Shown here piece by piece: positions 10,701 to 18,256 of a stretch of 64,000 nucleotides of DNA. The position numbers were made by a program, and so were the translations under genes. Source of the DNA: Bin87 sp965220265 (GTDB lineage Bacteria > Chloroflexota > Dehalococcoidia > Lucifugimonadales > UBA3495); NCBI GenBank assembly GCA_965220265.1, contig CBDCPM010000004.1:4154001-4218000 (forward strand). Reading direction: 5' to 3'. A model generated the notes under the pieces. That model did no database searches. It saw nothing but the letters and a program-made list of their open reading frames with translations, and was not told where the DNA came from. Position 1 is the first letter of the stretch. Each line of letters starts with the position of its first letter.

Positions 10701-13281
10701 CAACGTTGACCTCGACTGGACGGACGGCGAGACCATCGCCGTCAGCATCGTCCCGACGACGCCGGCCGAGCCCACACCCAACACGACGGCCACAGGTGAA
10801 CCCACCATCAGCGGTACGCCCCAGGTCGGTGAGAGGCTCACCGCGGATACCAGCGCCATCTCCGACACCGACGGCCTCGATAGCGTTTCCTACAACTACC
10901 AGTGGCTCGCCGCCGACGCCAACATCCAGCACGCCACCGGCTCCACTCACACCCTCACCGACGACGAGGTAGGCAAGACCATCAAGGTCAAGGTCTCGTT
11001 CACCGACGACGCCGGCAACGCGGAGACGCTGACCAGCCAGGCCACCACCGCGGTTGCCCCGCCTCCCAACCGGCCCGCCACCGGCGCGCCGTCAATACAG
11101 GGCGTCCTCCAGGACCAGCAGGCGCTATCCGCCGACACCGTTGGCATCGCTGATGCGGACGGCCTCGAGAACGCCACCATCTCCTACCAGTGGATGCGCG
11201 TGGCCGACGGCGACGCCGTCGACATCACCGGGGCCACCAGTTCAACCTACACCCTGACGTCCACCGACGTGGGCGACAGCATCCAGATACAGGTCGCCTT
11301 CACCGACGACCGCGACAACACGGAGTCGATCACCAGCGCGGTGACCGAAGCGGTCATCGCCTCGGGCGCCACCCGGGAACTCCTCTGGCTGTCGACCATG
11401 ACGCCGGAGGACCCCGACGGCCTGGACGAGGAGTTCAACTTCGACTCCGTTACCAACCAGGGAAGCCTGAGCCCAGCCGCTTTCACCGACGGCGCCGACA
11501 CCCGAGCCATCACCTTCCTGGGCGCTTCAGTCGGCAGCAACACCACTCTTGCGCTTGAACTCGGCTCCGAGCCGACCACGGCGCAGACTGCAACCTGGAG
11601 ACTCGAACTCCATGACACCGAGCTCGCGTTTGCCGACGCAACCATGACCCAGACCGGCGCCAGCCCGCCGGCATACCGTTTCCAGTGGGACGCCACGGCC
11701 CTGGCCGCCGCCGCCGACCTCTGGGACGACGGCGACGCGTTCACCGTGTCCCTGCTGGAAGCAATCAACCTCTCGGCCACCGGAGTGCCCACCATCGACG
11801 GGACGCCCCAGGTAGGTGAGACCCTGACTGCAGCCATAACCGGCATCACCGACGGCAACGGGCTCGACGGCGTCTCCTACGCCTACCAGTGGACCGCCGG
11901 CGGCTCCAACATCGACGGCGCCACCGGTTCGAGCCTCACCCTGACCTCCAGCCAGGAAGGCCAGACCATCCAGGTACGGGTCTCCTTCAACGACGACGAC
12001 GGCTTCTCCGAAACCGCAACCAGCGTGGCAACCGACGCCGTCGCAGCAGCAGAGCAAGCCAACAATCCCGCCACGGGGCTGCCTAGCATCAGCGGGACGC
12101 CCCAAGTGGAACAGACACTGACGGCGGACACGTCGAACATTGACGACGAGGACGGACTGGACGATGTCGCCTACAGCTACCAGTGGTTATCTGCGGGAAC
12201 CGCCATCAGCGGTGCCACCGGCTCCAGCTACACCCTCACCGCCAACGAGCAAGGCGACACCATCCAGGTGCGGGTCGACTTCGAGGACGACGCTGGCAAC
12301 AGCGAAAGCTTGACCAGCGTGGCCACGGACCCCGTGGCAGCGGCAAAGCAGGCCAACACTGCGCCCACGGGGCTGCCCACCATCAGCGGCACTCCCCAAG
12401 TTGGACAGACCCTCACCGCGGACACCTCGACCATCAACGACGGCAACGGGCTGACCAACGTGTCCTACCGCTACCAGTGGGTCCGTAACGACGGGACCGA
12501 CGACGCCGACATAGCCGGAGGGACGGGCTCCACCTACACCCTGGTCGACGCCGACGAGGGCCGGACCATCCGGGTCAAGGTCACGTTCACCGACGACGCC
12601 GACAACGATGAGTCGCTGACCAGCGCCGCCACCGAGACGGTGCTGGCAAGAGCCAACAGGGCAGCCGCCGGCGCGCCCACCATCAGCGGCACTCCCCAGG
12701 TGGAACAGACGCTCACCGCGGATACCTCGGGCATCTCGGACGAGGACGGACTGGACAACGTTTCCTACGACTACCAGTGGTTGGCCGGAGGCGCCGCCAT
12801 CAGCGCAGCCACCGGCTCCAGCTACACCCTCACCGCCAACGAGCAAGGCGACACCATCCAGGTGCGGGTGGACTTCACCGACGACGCTGGCAACAGCGAA
12901 AGCTTGACCAGCGTGGCAACCGACGCCGTGGCGGCCAAGCCAGTACCGCTGACCGCCACTTTCAGCAACGTGCCGGATAGCCACAGCGGGAGCGGAGAGT
13001 TCACCTTCGACCTCACGTTCAGCGAGAACTTCCCGCTCAGCTACCGAACCCTGCGCGACCACGCATTTATAGAAGATGACCACGGCCCGGTCACCAGGGC
13101 CCAACGCAAGGTCCAGGGCAGCAACCAGACCTGGACCATCACGGTCGAGCCCAGCGGCAACGGCGCAATCACCATCACGCTGCCGGCGACCACCGACTGC
13201 AACGCCACCGGCGCCATCTGCACCGACGACGGCCGGAAGCTGTCAAACTCAACCACCATCACGATCTCAGGCCCAGAATAA
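1792..13281 (+). CDS. Giant secreted multidomain repeat protein (3829 aa)
   Basis: Likely a very large exported surface or adhesion protein. The ATG at 1792 is chosen because AGGAG sits 5 bases upstream and a signal peptide follows at once (basic residues 18-27, hydrophobic 30-50, cleavage near ALA 54-56). Four module types recur, in nucleotide positions. Six choice-of-anchor-like beta domains start near 1966, 2842, 4321, 5755, 7156 and 7690. Three copies of a ~200-residue module (FRLLF...DARDNT...FYDG.W...WTGS..DGT...YALS) lie at about 3385, 4855 and 6270. Eleven Ig-like repeats (PTISGTPQVGETLTADTS...YQW...FTDD) lie at 2490, 4006, 5461, 6862, 10141, 10792, 11071, 11773, 12061, 12351 and 12651. 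Calx-beta domains lie at about 8770 and 9760. A Cys-pair module (TDC.ATGAICT) occurs twice near 9106-9760 and again at the C-terminus. No LPXTG or other anchor is visible. The next gene has the same C-terminus. The function is inferred from architecture only. Confidence 0.9.
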   Translation: MNTGTPASANTPQRPPQRARKGRGYAKQFTAALLAAFVLAVVAGAMLQAAAPSALAAPITLIKNTGQATHATTVVTLGTGASDDSRAAQSFTTGTNTDGYIVSAIGIKLATLSDATNAGTDLKLELYSEASSTPDSAICTLSDPATFTADAVNEFAAPTGTEACPRLLRNTVYYVVLERVATTTANSTVTVSTTANNQEDMGGATGWSVGDNAQKYATAWAAVSNNSMQVEVKGEAFTNTVATGKPGIVDQAKPTDSLTTVRPGMTLEAGIGNIEDNDGLTTPNWMYQWAYYEYDGFDETITDISGATASTYLLEEKDIDKPLLVKVTFTDDLMNAEGPLESLATKVVGPLNLIVSNTDRDPTLRFALALTATTSKLAQRLVAASSASTFTLDFIELQFGNIGNTATIGNGIAVTLNEDSSGSPGGEICTLENPATFSSSGGHKFYAPTATISTLCPKLETSNTYHVVVEKDTSYTENVTINLNLNKGTHGASAHDWTIPDAAEQYTASSSTWADHALDAAMVIDVRARLTEFELAEITETEVPFGWALTPTGVTGGQKFRLLFLTDDESPTSTDIDVYNAYVQAQAAAGHADIQEHASQFRVLGSTADDDARDNTETTSSDTDAPIYWLNGAKVADNYADLYDGTWDEEANRRTAAGDLSTDSDIIWTGSDDDGTARTESSVSVALGETSVRQGEMDNSSSTMNPLSASTVTAATNTAPFYALSGIFRVEPNTEATINPLVADTLAVKSNPRVGDEIYTDPTSFNSSNITDPEGVPNSGFQIQWFRYHPATDTETEIEGATDQPYFVTHTDADHQLSFTVSFTDNEGNPEVLVSERSEPVLPYDVLLRNKPGHDEVAAPLNATVLRYAQKFNTGHGSSGYHVESIGFHLSQVDNPATAGNHLQVRLLLPDDGGNPDRAICTLSDPATFSAPGMHHFTNPPDRGRCPNLERNTDYFAVIYRTVTSATDIINVTVTTETDEADASSQGWTIEDASLRYTNNDWEDSPSSHRAVIEVKGDRAREITIPIDSPLIPDGLSGGSFRLIFIANTDPATGGDILRYQANLSDALADASDGTPETLAVRQLGQPKNNIRLVVSTDEVDARDNTFSTYTSSHKGVPIFWYKGAVVADDYEDFYDGGWQNENQPRDWHGDPVTDLNQEYWTGSDDDGTAKTRGGVSKALGQSAVEAGKLNEAGSSPLSHAAGDPTESKSMYAITGIFKIENHPAEGLPSITGVPRVGETLTADTSAITDENGTDNAIFTYQWFKVDGTLSGPIAGATSKTFTPTADLAGKQINIDVHMTDDRGYGTPFQSVLIDPTEPIQPTDLIVENTAVGTPTTGAIPSNSRQAQGFTASGDADPFTLTDVHFRFGAVDDPAAASTEITVTLNEDSSGFPGDVLCTLTNPASIAAAATSSFSAPDSCPVLTPGQKYHLVLERNGGASGQIDIYRTTTDGQNPGSAPGWSLNYPISVYNQGSWVTATFQNNLVIDIRGTFPTGIQVPQGWSLTPSGLTGGQKFRLLFITLTGHSSANTDIEGYNTYVKSQANASNAHMDIKAYDYWFRVLGSTADVDARDNTRTNPNDYASVPIYWMGGDKVADNYGDFYDGSWDNEEWTGPTGTSPSSTQVLMWTGSENNGTEAVQQGVSRAMGSTTTVRIGTVNGTGDPLSAIAQTAGTNHRYYALSNIFVAPNSDATGQPAITGTPRVNETLTADTSSITDPEGTGNANFTYQWIRIDDVNATEGDITGATGSTYRPKDEDADKKLKVRISFTDNQGFEEGPLVSEPTATIVPADVLVRNTSRTSDSSQGLTNSRQLRAQAFTTGAAEEGYNLDAIGFLFNNIASATTAGSHLTATLNEETSGDPGNVLCTLTDPTSFTSSGLHSFTAPTSGTQCPTLTANTTYFAVINRVTVTSDAITLQLTNSSGEDPGSVAGFSVGNDRHHSQTGTTWSDVSGQSYQIEVKGDAATDAITSDHTTWVDNRRGDADTAYENLGSYSIAQGFRTGDTVGIYEVHEIHIDFDSGQPTGTVKVSIVESNAPGGDWEFATPTDLTKGGTYAPITVETGGVHTFARTSGNSALKSNTSYFVVIESTSNDPAAAAVVSMTDNEAEDSGDGWTVDDYSHSRAKQANATWTRQEHQVSLRISGSYRNGIGTPGDSYAYESCPEVRRGEATGCTILIVAPEPADPSDPASWPKDTVKSGLVLDSDLFPEITQWWTGWWTRVYETLDFQVSMHPLPTGADYVTLSYRTTQGSARDQVDFFGDQGSLRFDANGPHSHTVSLRIKDDAEEDSGEYMHFSLYDCRDQSGNSCDHLFVDDHVKGIIYNTEESKEISYLRVSDVTVTEGEGATAQFTVSLTSPVTAGVSFEYTTEDGTARDGTDYTGGSGTAFIGNGDTSVTISVDIANDDTWTGDRSFTLKISDAVYAAISDDTGKATIRDDDPQPLTASFTNLPSGHDGESSFTFNISFNQDVATKYLVMQNDAMTVTNGEVTGAERVNGARDFWKITTRPVDGRDVTVELPATTDCSATGAVCTGGDNPQPLSNGITHTFPGTQLNAEFEGFDYYHDGSTPMQFRLVFSKEVDTTAAEIKDHALTVTGATINTVVQKDEDSTRRWNVTVRPAGTGPFDVILASATDCALDGHICTADGELLARGDWKRSSGPPVISVADAAVTEGDGAQLDFAVTLDRYWSGPVPTVSYATSDGTASAGSDYTAGSGSLTLGWINTGSLSQPWTLTGTITVPVANDTVVEETETLTLTLSSPVWATLGDAVATGTIEEDDVAVVREPDSAPTGLPTITGAPEADSALTADTSAIDDANGLTGVSYSYQWIVTTSGTDADVGGATASTYTPRAAHVGKTFKVRVSFTDDDDYQHTLTSEPTTPITRNTDAIVWSADMLVVEYTAVSIGAASADLFSNIGGAGNLQIKSLWSHVPDKDLRLAFTDTFDDAEDHSIIVGDITLEFPAGSSGEQSFKWTNVDLDWTDGETIAVSIVPTTPAEPTPNTTATGEPTISGTPQVGERLTADTSAISDTDGLDSVSYNYQWLAADANIQHATGSTHTLTDDEVGKTIKVKVSFTDDAGNAETLTSQATTAVAPPPNRPATGAPSIQGVLQDQQALSADTVGIADADGLENATISYQWMRVADGDAVDITGATSSTYTLTSTDVGDSIQIQVAFTDDRDNTESITSAVTEAVIASGATRELLWLSTMTPEDPDGLDEEFNFDSVTNQGSLSPAAFTDGADTRAITFLGASVGSNTTLALELGSEPTTAQTATWRLELHDTELAFADATMTQTGASPPAYRFQWDATALAAAADLWDDGDAFTVSLLEAINLSATGVPTIDGTPQVGETLTAAITGITDGNGLDGVSYAYQWTAGGSNIDGATGSSLTLTSSQEGQTIQVRVSFNDDDGFSETATSVATDAVAAAEQANNPATGLPSISGTPQVEQTLTADTSNIDDEDGLDDVAYSYQWLSAGTAISGATGSSYTLTANEQGDTIQVRVDFEDDAGNSESLTSVATDPVAAAKQANTAPTGLPTISGTPQVGQTLTADTSTINDGNGLTNVSYRYQWVRNDGTDDADIAGGTGSTYTLVDADEGRTIRVKVTFTDDADNDESLTSAATETVLARANRAAAGAPTISGTPQVEQTLTADTSGISDEDGLDNVSYDYQWLAGGAAISAATGSSYTLTANEQGDTIQVRVDFTDDAGNSESLTSVATDAVAAKPVPLTATFSNVPDSHSGSGEFTFDLTFSENFPLSYRTLRDHAFIEDDHGPVTRAQRKVQGSNQTWTITVEPSGNGAITITLPATTDCNATGAICTDDGRKLSNSTTITISGPE
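12861..13281 (+). repeat. Direct repeat, copy 1 (3' end of giant gene)
   Basis: The last 421 bp of the giant gene, up to and including the stop codon, align without gaps to 16977-17397, the last 421 bp of the next gene. Only scattered, mostly third-position differences are seen by eye. Similarity stops right after the stop codons. The copy encodes the end of an Ig-like repeat plus the ~110-residue C-terminal module (TATFSNVPDSHSGSGEF...ATTDC...ICTDDGR). Confidence 0.85.
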
Positions 13282-13333
13282 GACGGGAACAAGACACATG
13301 AGAAAGACGAGACCCCGCTGGCATGAAAGGGGG

Positions 13334-13379
13334 TTGTGTCCAAATTTGGACACAATCCCTGCAGCTCCAAGCGGAGCTG
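13334..13379 (+). promoter_or_regulatory. Two adjacent perfect inverted repeats between the surface genes
   Basis: A perfect 22-bp palindrome (half-site TTGTGTCCAAA) spans 13334-13355. It is followed 6 bases later by a hairpin at 13362-13379 (CAGCTCC-AAGC-GGAGCTG). Neither is followed by a T tract, so a classical terminator is unlikely. The gap between the two surface-protein genes is 294 bp, and the second gene probably has its own promoter here. The palindrome could be an operator, and the second hairpin a transcript structure. Confidence 0.45.
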
Positions 13380-13575
13380 GAACAACAGCAGGACCGACCC
13401 CACAGGAATCGCCTTGTATGTAATTCCCAAGCACGACCGGGTCAGGCAGAAGAGCGAGCTGGTAACGGAATAGCAGGCAACCGGACACAGGGACGACAAG
13501 GACCGCCGCGCGCCGGCGGATGAGAACCCCGACTTCAGCAGGGTCACAAACCCCAATATTTTGGAGGTGCAGCGC

Positions 13576-16500
13576 ATGGTTTCGCATTCGGATAAGACCC
13601 GGACACTGGATTGGCGCAAGCTCATAGTGCTAGTGGCCCTAGTGGCGATGCTGGCGCTAGTCAGCGTAGCCAGCCCGGCACAGGCCGCGTCGCTGAATCT
13701 CGATATCGAGAGGGTCGCCGGGCAGCCGATGACCGTCTCGACCGGGAACGACGGCGTGTACCTCAAGTACAGCGTCAAGGCGAGCGGGGACACATCGGTG
13801 TTCTGTGCGCAAAGAGACGGTTCGAATCCGGCCCTTTGCACCTCAAACCCGGGCAGGACCTCTAGCGACGACGCACACACGGTGGTCTACGCCGTCGAGC
13901 TCGAGTGGACGAAGCCGCTCGGGGCCATCACGGGGCTGCCGGTCAGGACCATGGGCGGACTCAACGGGTTCACGGCAACCACCAAGCCCGCGAATATCGG
14001 CGACAATTGGCGGTGGGACAACAGGATAGAAGGCCCGATCAGTGCGACCGAGACCCGGCCGCTCCTGGCGACGATGAGGCTCATCAGTGTCGGGACCGAG
14101 TACAACGTCGGCTCCAACAACACGCTCAAGTTCGCCGTCAACCCACAGATCAGCGTCGAGAACGACGAGGCCACCGAGGGCGACGACGCGAACCTGGTCT
14201 TCACGGTGACACTGCTGCCGCCGGCGCTCGAAACGACCACCGTGGACTACGGGACCCAGAGCGCAACCGCCACCGGGGGCGGTGTGGACTTCACGGACAC
14301 CCGCGGGACGTTGACGTGGAGCGTTGGGCAGAGCATCAAGTACATCACGGTCCCGGTCATCGACGACACCGTGGACGACAGCGGTGAGGAGCTGTTGGTC
14401 ATCGTGAACAACCCGTCGGGGGTGACCCGCTTGGTGGACGGTCATGGAAATTTCCAGGACGGCCTCGGCGCCATTGGAACCATTTACAACGACGAGCCCG
14501 GCCCGACCGACTCGGTGGCGAACCTGCCCCTTGTCACCATCAAAGCCGGCGACCGGTTCGAGACGGAGGGCTCGAGCGCGGGCTTCACGCTGAGCCGCAC
14601 CGGAGAGACCACCGATGCCCTGACCGTCAGCTTCACGGTCACCGAGGACGGCGAGATGCTCGCCGAGACGACGCCCACGAGCGCGTCGTTCGACGCCGGC
14701 TCTCCAACGGCGACCATCGAGGTCGGCACCATCGGAGACGAAACCGATGAGCCCGACAGCAAGGTGACCGTCACCTTGAAGACAGGCGAGGGCTACAAGC
14801 TCGGAACCAACGACCAGTCCAAGGCGACGACGACCTTCCTCGACGATGAGGCGGCCTCGCTGCCCGGCGGGACCGTGGCCGTCGCCGGAACGACCATCTG
14901 GGCGGCCGATATGACGGTCACCGACTACGGGAACGGCAGCATCGGCGCTGGCACCGCCAGCCTGCTCGCCAACCAGCGAGGAACTGCAGGTCTGCAGGCC
15001 AAATGGCTTTACTACCACACAGGCGAGCGAAAGCTGAGCATGGCTTTTACCACGAACATCGAATCCAATGACCTCACCCTGGAGACCCAAGGAGTCAACC
15101 TGCCGTTCCCCGAAGGAAGCTCAGGCAACTCATCGGTCACCTGGGATGACATCGACGTCAGCTGGACCGATGACCAAACTTTTGAAGCCCGCCTCGTACA
15201 AGGCGAAGTCAAAGCCAAGCCAGCTCCCGACCCATCTCTCAACTCCCTGGCCGTCTCAAACGCCACGCTGAGCCCCGCCTTCGATGCCGAGACGGTCCTC
15301 TACACCGCCACCGTCAACCCAACCGCAGATAGCATCACCCTTTCCGGCACTCCCAATGACGCCCAAGCAACTATTTCATTCCAGCCATCCCAGGATGCAG
15401 ACTCCACCCAAGACAACCACCAAGTAGCGATACCCGTCGGCCAGTCCCTAGTCAGCATTACTGCCACGACACCGGGTGCAGATGCACAAAGGACGTATCG
15501 CATCCTACTCACCCGACCCCCAACCGTGGCAGTATCTTTCGGCTCCAAGTACTACACAGCTACAGAGGACGGAGCCCCAGCACTGGTCACCATTCAACTC
15601 AGCGCCGACCCCGAGCACGACGTAACAGTCCCGATGACCACCTCACCGGCCGGTGGGGCATCCACCGACGACTACACCGTTCCCGAGAACGTTTCCTTCA
15701 CGGCCGGTGGTCCCTTATCACGGACAATCACCGTCACGGCCATCGCCGATGAAGAAACCGAAAACGGCGAAAGTCTTTCGCTCTCGTTCGGTGCCCTACC
15801 AGACGGGATCATAGCCGGAGCCACCTCGACCGCCACCGTGAACCTGACAGATGACCCCGACCAGGCGGTCAACAATCCGCCGACCGGCGCTCCAACCATT
15901 GCCGGCAGCGCCCAAGTAGGCGAGATGCTCACTGCCTCCACATCCGACATTCAGGATGCCGATGGCACCGACAACGTCACCTTCGCCTACCAGTGGGTGG
16001 CCAACACCGGCACATCCGACTCGGACATCGACGACACCGGCAGATCGACCTACACGCCCGGGGTCAATGACGTGGGCAAGACCATCAAGGTGAAGGTCTC
16101 CTTCACCGACGACCGGGGCAACGCAGAGACGCTGACCAGCATCGCCACAGCAGCAGTGCTGGCAACGGTGCCCACAGCCCCCCAGGGGCTGACCGTGACC
16201 CAGGGTAACCAAATCCAGGAACTGGACGCGTCCTGGCAGGCACCATCATCCAACGGAGGTTCCGCAGTCACCGGCTACAAGGTGCAGTGGAAGGAGGCAG
16301 CGGACAACTGGGACACCACGGCCGACGTCTCCCAGGCCGCGGTGACCGGGACCACCCACACCATCACGGGACTGACCGGCGGGGTGGAATACGCCGTAAG
16401 GGTCATGGCCACCAACGACGAGGGCGACAGCCCAGCCTCCACAGTGGCGAAGAGTACCCCCGCAGCCGAGAACAATGCGCCCACGGGCCTGCCCACCATC

Positions 16501-17397
16501 ACCGGGACCGCCCAGGTGGGCGAGATCTTGACGGCGAGCACGTCGAACATCGACGACGAGGACGGGCTGGACAACGTTTCCTACAGCTACCAGTGGGTCC
16601 GGAATGACGGGACTGATGACACCGACATAGCCGGAGAGACGGGTTCCACCTATACTCTGGTCGAGGCCGACCAGGGCCAGACCATCAAAGTGAAGGTGGC
16701 CTTCACCGACGATGCCGACAACGATGAGTCGCTGACGAGCGCCGCCACAGTGGCGGTGCTGGCAAGGCCCAACCGGGCAGCCACCGGCGCGCCCACCATC
16801 AGCGGCACGCCGCAGGTGGAACAGACCCTCACCGCAAACACATCCTCGCTCTCAGACCAGGACGGCCTGTCCAACGTTTCCTACGCCTACCAGTGGTTGG
16901 CCGGAGGATCCGCCATCAGCGGGGCCACCGGCTCCACCTACCAGCTCACCAGCACCGAGCAGGGAAAAACCATCCAGGTGCGGGTGGACTTCACTGACGA
17001 CGCTGGCAACAGCGAAAGCTTGACCAGCGTGGCCACCGACGCCGTGGCGGCCAAGCCGGTGCCGCTGACCGCCACTTTCAGCAACGTGCCGGATAGCCAC
17101 AGCGGCAGCGGCGAGTTCACCTTCGACCTCTCGTTCAGCGAGAACTTCCCGCTCAGCTACCGGACCCTGCGCGACCACGCGTTCATCGAGGACGACCACG
17201 GCCCGGTCACCAAGGCCCAGCGGAAGGTGCAGGGCAGCAACCAGACCTGGACCATCACGGTCGAACCCAGCGGCAACGGCGCAATCACCATCACGCTGCC
17301 CGCAACCACCGACTGCACCGCCGCCGGCGCGATCTGCACCGACGACGGCCGCATGCTTTCAAATTCAAACTCGGTCTCGATCTCAGGACCGCAGTAA
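13576..17397 (+). CDS. Secreted Calx-beta/Ig-like/FN3 repeat protein (1273 aa)
   Basis: Exported surface protein of the same class as its upstream neighbour. The ATG at 13576 has GGAGG 8 bases upstream. A signal peptide follows (KL...VALVAMLALVSVASPAQA, cleavage near residue 37). In order: a unique N-terminal domain with two Cys; a Calx-beta domain (nt 14140-14490); a second Calx-beta-like domain (14520-14860); a module starting WAADMTVTDYG shared with the giant protein (14881-15220); a cadherin-like beta-sandwich domain (15238-15525, LNSLAVSNATLSPAF); another Calx-beta (15526-15865); an Ig-like repeat (15879); a fibronectin type III domain (16165-16460); two more Ig-like repeats (16471, 16771); and the shared C-terminal module. 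The two genes probably belong to one surface-protein locus. Ligand and anchoring are unknown. Confidence 0.9.
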   Translation: MVSHSDKTRTLDWRKLIVLVALVAMLALVSVASPAQAASLNLDIERVAGQPMTVSTGNDGVYLKYSVKASGDTSVFCAQRDGSNPALCTSNPGRTSSDDAHTVVYAVELEWTKPLGAITGLPVRTMGGLNGFTATTKPANIGDNWRWDNRIEGPISATETRPLLATMRLISVGTEYNVGSNNTLKFAVNPQISVENDEATEGDDANLVFTVTLLPPALETTTVDYGTQSATATGGGVDFTDTRGTLTWSVGQSIKYITVPVIDDTVDDSGEELLVIVNNPSGVTRLVDGHGNFQDGLGAIGTIYNDEPGPTDSVANLPLVTIKAGDRFETEGSSAGFTLSRTGETTDALTVSFTVTEDGEMLAETTPTSASFDAGSPTATIEVGTIGDETDEPDSKVTVTLKTGEGYKLGTNDQSKATTTFLDDEAASLPGGTVAVAGTTIWAADMTVTDYGNGSIGAGTASLLANQRGTAGLQAKWLYYHTGERKLSMAFTTNIESNDLTLETQGVNLPFPEGSSGNSSVTWDDIDVSWTDDQTFEARLVQGEVKAKPAPDPSLNSLAVSNATLSPAFDAETVLYTATVNPTADSITLSGTPNDAQATISFQPSQDADSTQDNHQVAIPVGQSLVSITATTPGADAQRTYRILLTRPPTVAVSFGSKYYTATEDGAPALVTIQLSADPEHDVTVPMTTSPAGGASTDDYTVPENVSFTAGGPLSRTITVTAIADEETENGESLSLSFGALPDGIIAGATSTATVNLTDDPDQAVNNPPTGAPTIAGSAQVGEMLTASTSDIQDADGTDNVTFAYQWVANTGTSDSDIDDTGRSTYTPGVNDVGKTIKVKVSFTDDRGNAETLTSIATAAVLATVPTAPQGLTVTQGNQIQELDASWQAPSSNGGSAVTGYKVQWKEAADNWDTTADVSQAAVTGTTHTITGLTGGVEYAVRVMATNDEGDSPASTVAKSTPAAENNAPTGLPTITGTAQVGEILTASTSNIDDEDGLDNVSYSYQWVRNDGTDDTDIAGETGSTYTLVEADQGQTIKVKVAFTDDADNDESLTSAATVAVLARPNRAATGAPTISGTPQVEQTLTANTSSLSDQDGLSNVSYAYQWLAGGSAISGATGSTYQLTSTEQGKTIQVRVDFTDDAGNSESLTSVATDAVAAKPVPLTATFSNVPDSHSGSGEFTFDLSFSENFPLSYRTLRDHAFIEDDHGPVTKAQRKVQGSNQTWTITVEPSGNGAITITLPATTDCTAAGAICTDDGRMLSNSNSVSISGPQ
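16977..17397 (+). repeat. Direct repeat, copy 2 (3' end of second surface gene)
   Basis: Gap-free partner of 12861-13281, offset by 4116 bp. Recombination between the copies would delete the second gene and keep an intact reading frame through the end of the giant gene. Gene conversion would keep the two C-terminal modules alike. Confidence 0.85.
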
Positions 17398-17582
17398 ACA
17401 CCAGCAGCGCTTTCACACACACGCGAGGCCAGCGGGACCCCTGCTGGACTCCACACCCACTCTGAGCCGACCGGCTCCCCAAGACCACCATGAGTTGCAC
17501 AACGTATCGAGTCGCCGCCCCGGATGGCTCAGCCGCCCACACGCCTTCCCAAAACCAGTAGCGGAACCCCAAGGGAAACCGT

Positions 17583-18071
17583 ATGAGCGCCGCCGACGTC
17601 GAAGAAGCCCTCCGCGAGATCATGGAGACCGTCGATCAGGCCGGCCACCTGCTCGCCGAGCACAGTGCCGGCATCCGATACGCCATTGTTGACCCCATCC
17701 TGTGGGCCCTGGGCTGGAGCACCTGGCTGCCCTGGGAATGACAACCAGACTATGACCTCCGCAGACGCGGCAGCGTCGATTACGCGCTTTTCGACAGTAA
17801 CGGCGACATTGCGGTGTTGATTGAAGTCCAGAATGCGCGTCCCCGACGACGCGACCGCATACGGTTGTGGGAGCACACACGCGGGATGACCCACGGAGTA
17901 AGCGTGCTGACCTCCGGATTCTACTGGGAGATCTATGGCCTGAGCGTAAAGGCCCGCAACATTGACCACCAGCGCGTGGCGAGACTGGCCCTGGACCCCG
18001 CCGAGCCCGACGGATTTCAGCGCGTTGCCGACGCCCTGCACCACTGGCTCGACCGGAGCAATTGGCCATGA
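17583..18071 (+). pseudogene. PD-(D/E)XK nuclease-like gene with in-frame UGA
   Basis: An ATG at 17583 with AAGGGAAA upstream opens a frame (MSAADVEEALREIMETVD...) that meets TGA at 17739-17741 and then continues in the same frame to 18071. Read through, it gives ~162 residues resembling the N-terminal nuclease domain of type I restriction HsdR-like proteins. It has an N-terminal helix, a conserved D-P-I-LWALGW block, then PDYDLRRRGSVDYALFDSNG and VLIEVQNA. In active relatives this last element is usually E-x-K; here it is EVQ, so activity may also be lost. A single substitution explains the UGA. It is not a known selenocysteine position, since homologous positions are not Cys. The downstream half could be translated alone from an internal start, but this is unlikely to be functional. 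Confidence 0.65.
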
Positions 18072-18256
18072 CGCCGGCGCAAGGAAACTCCCATTGCAGT
18101 GCGTGGCGCAACCGCGACGACCCTCAGCAGGACGATGCGATCCACCGCGACGCATCCCCATCCCGCACGGTCGCGGGGTTTGATTGCCGATGGCGTCTCA
18201 CACCGAGACGAACCAACTCTAACGGCTGAAGGCTGAGCGCCGAAGGAGCCAAAACC

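Noticed and set aside
10387..13100. Short direct repeats in the giant gene as a CRISPR-like array
   Set aside because: They are coding repeats of about 280-300 bp (Ig-like modules) without spacer structure.
13041..13880. 279-codon minus-strand frame across the gap between the surface genes
   Set aside because: It overlaps both real genes, has no start signal, and the apparent protein is compositional.
17739..17741. TGA in the HsdR-like gene as a possible selenocysteine codon
   Set aside because: It is not a Cys position in that family and no SECIS-like hairpin is evident, so it was treated as a stop in a pseudogene.
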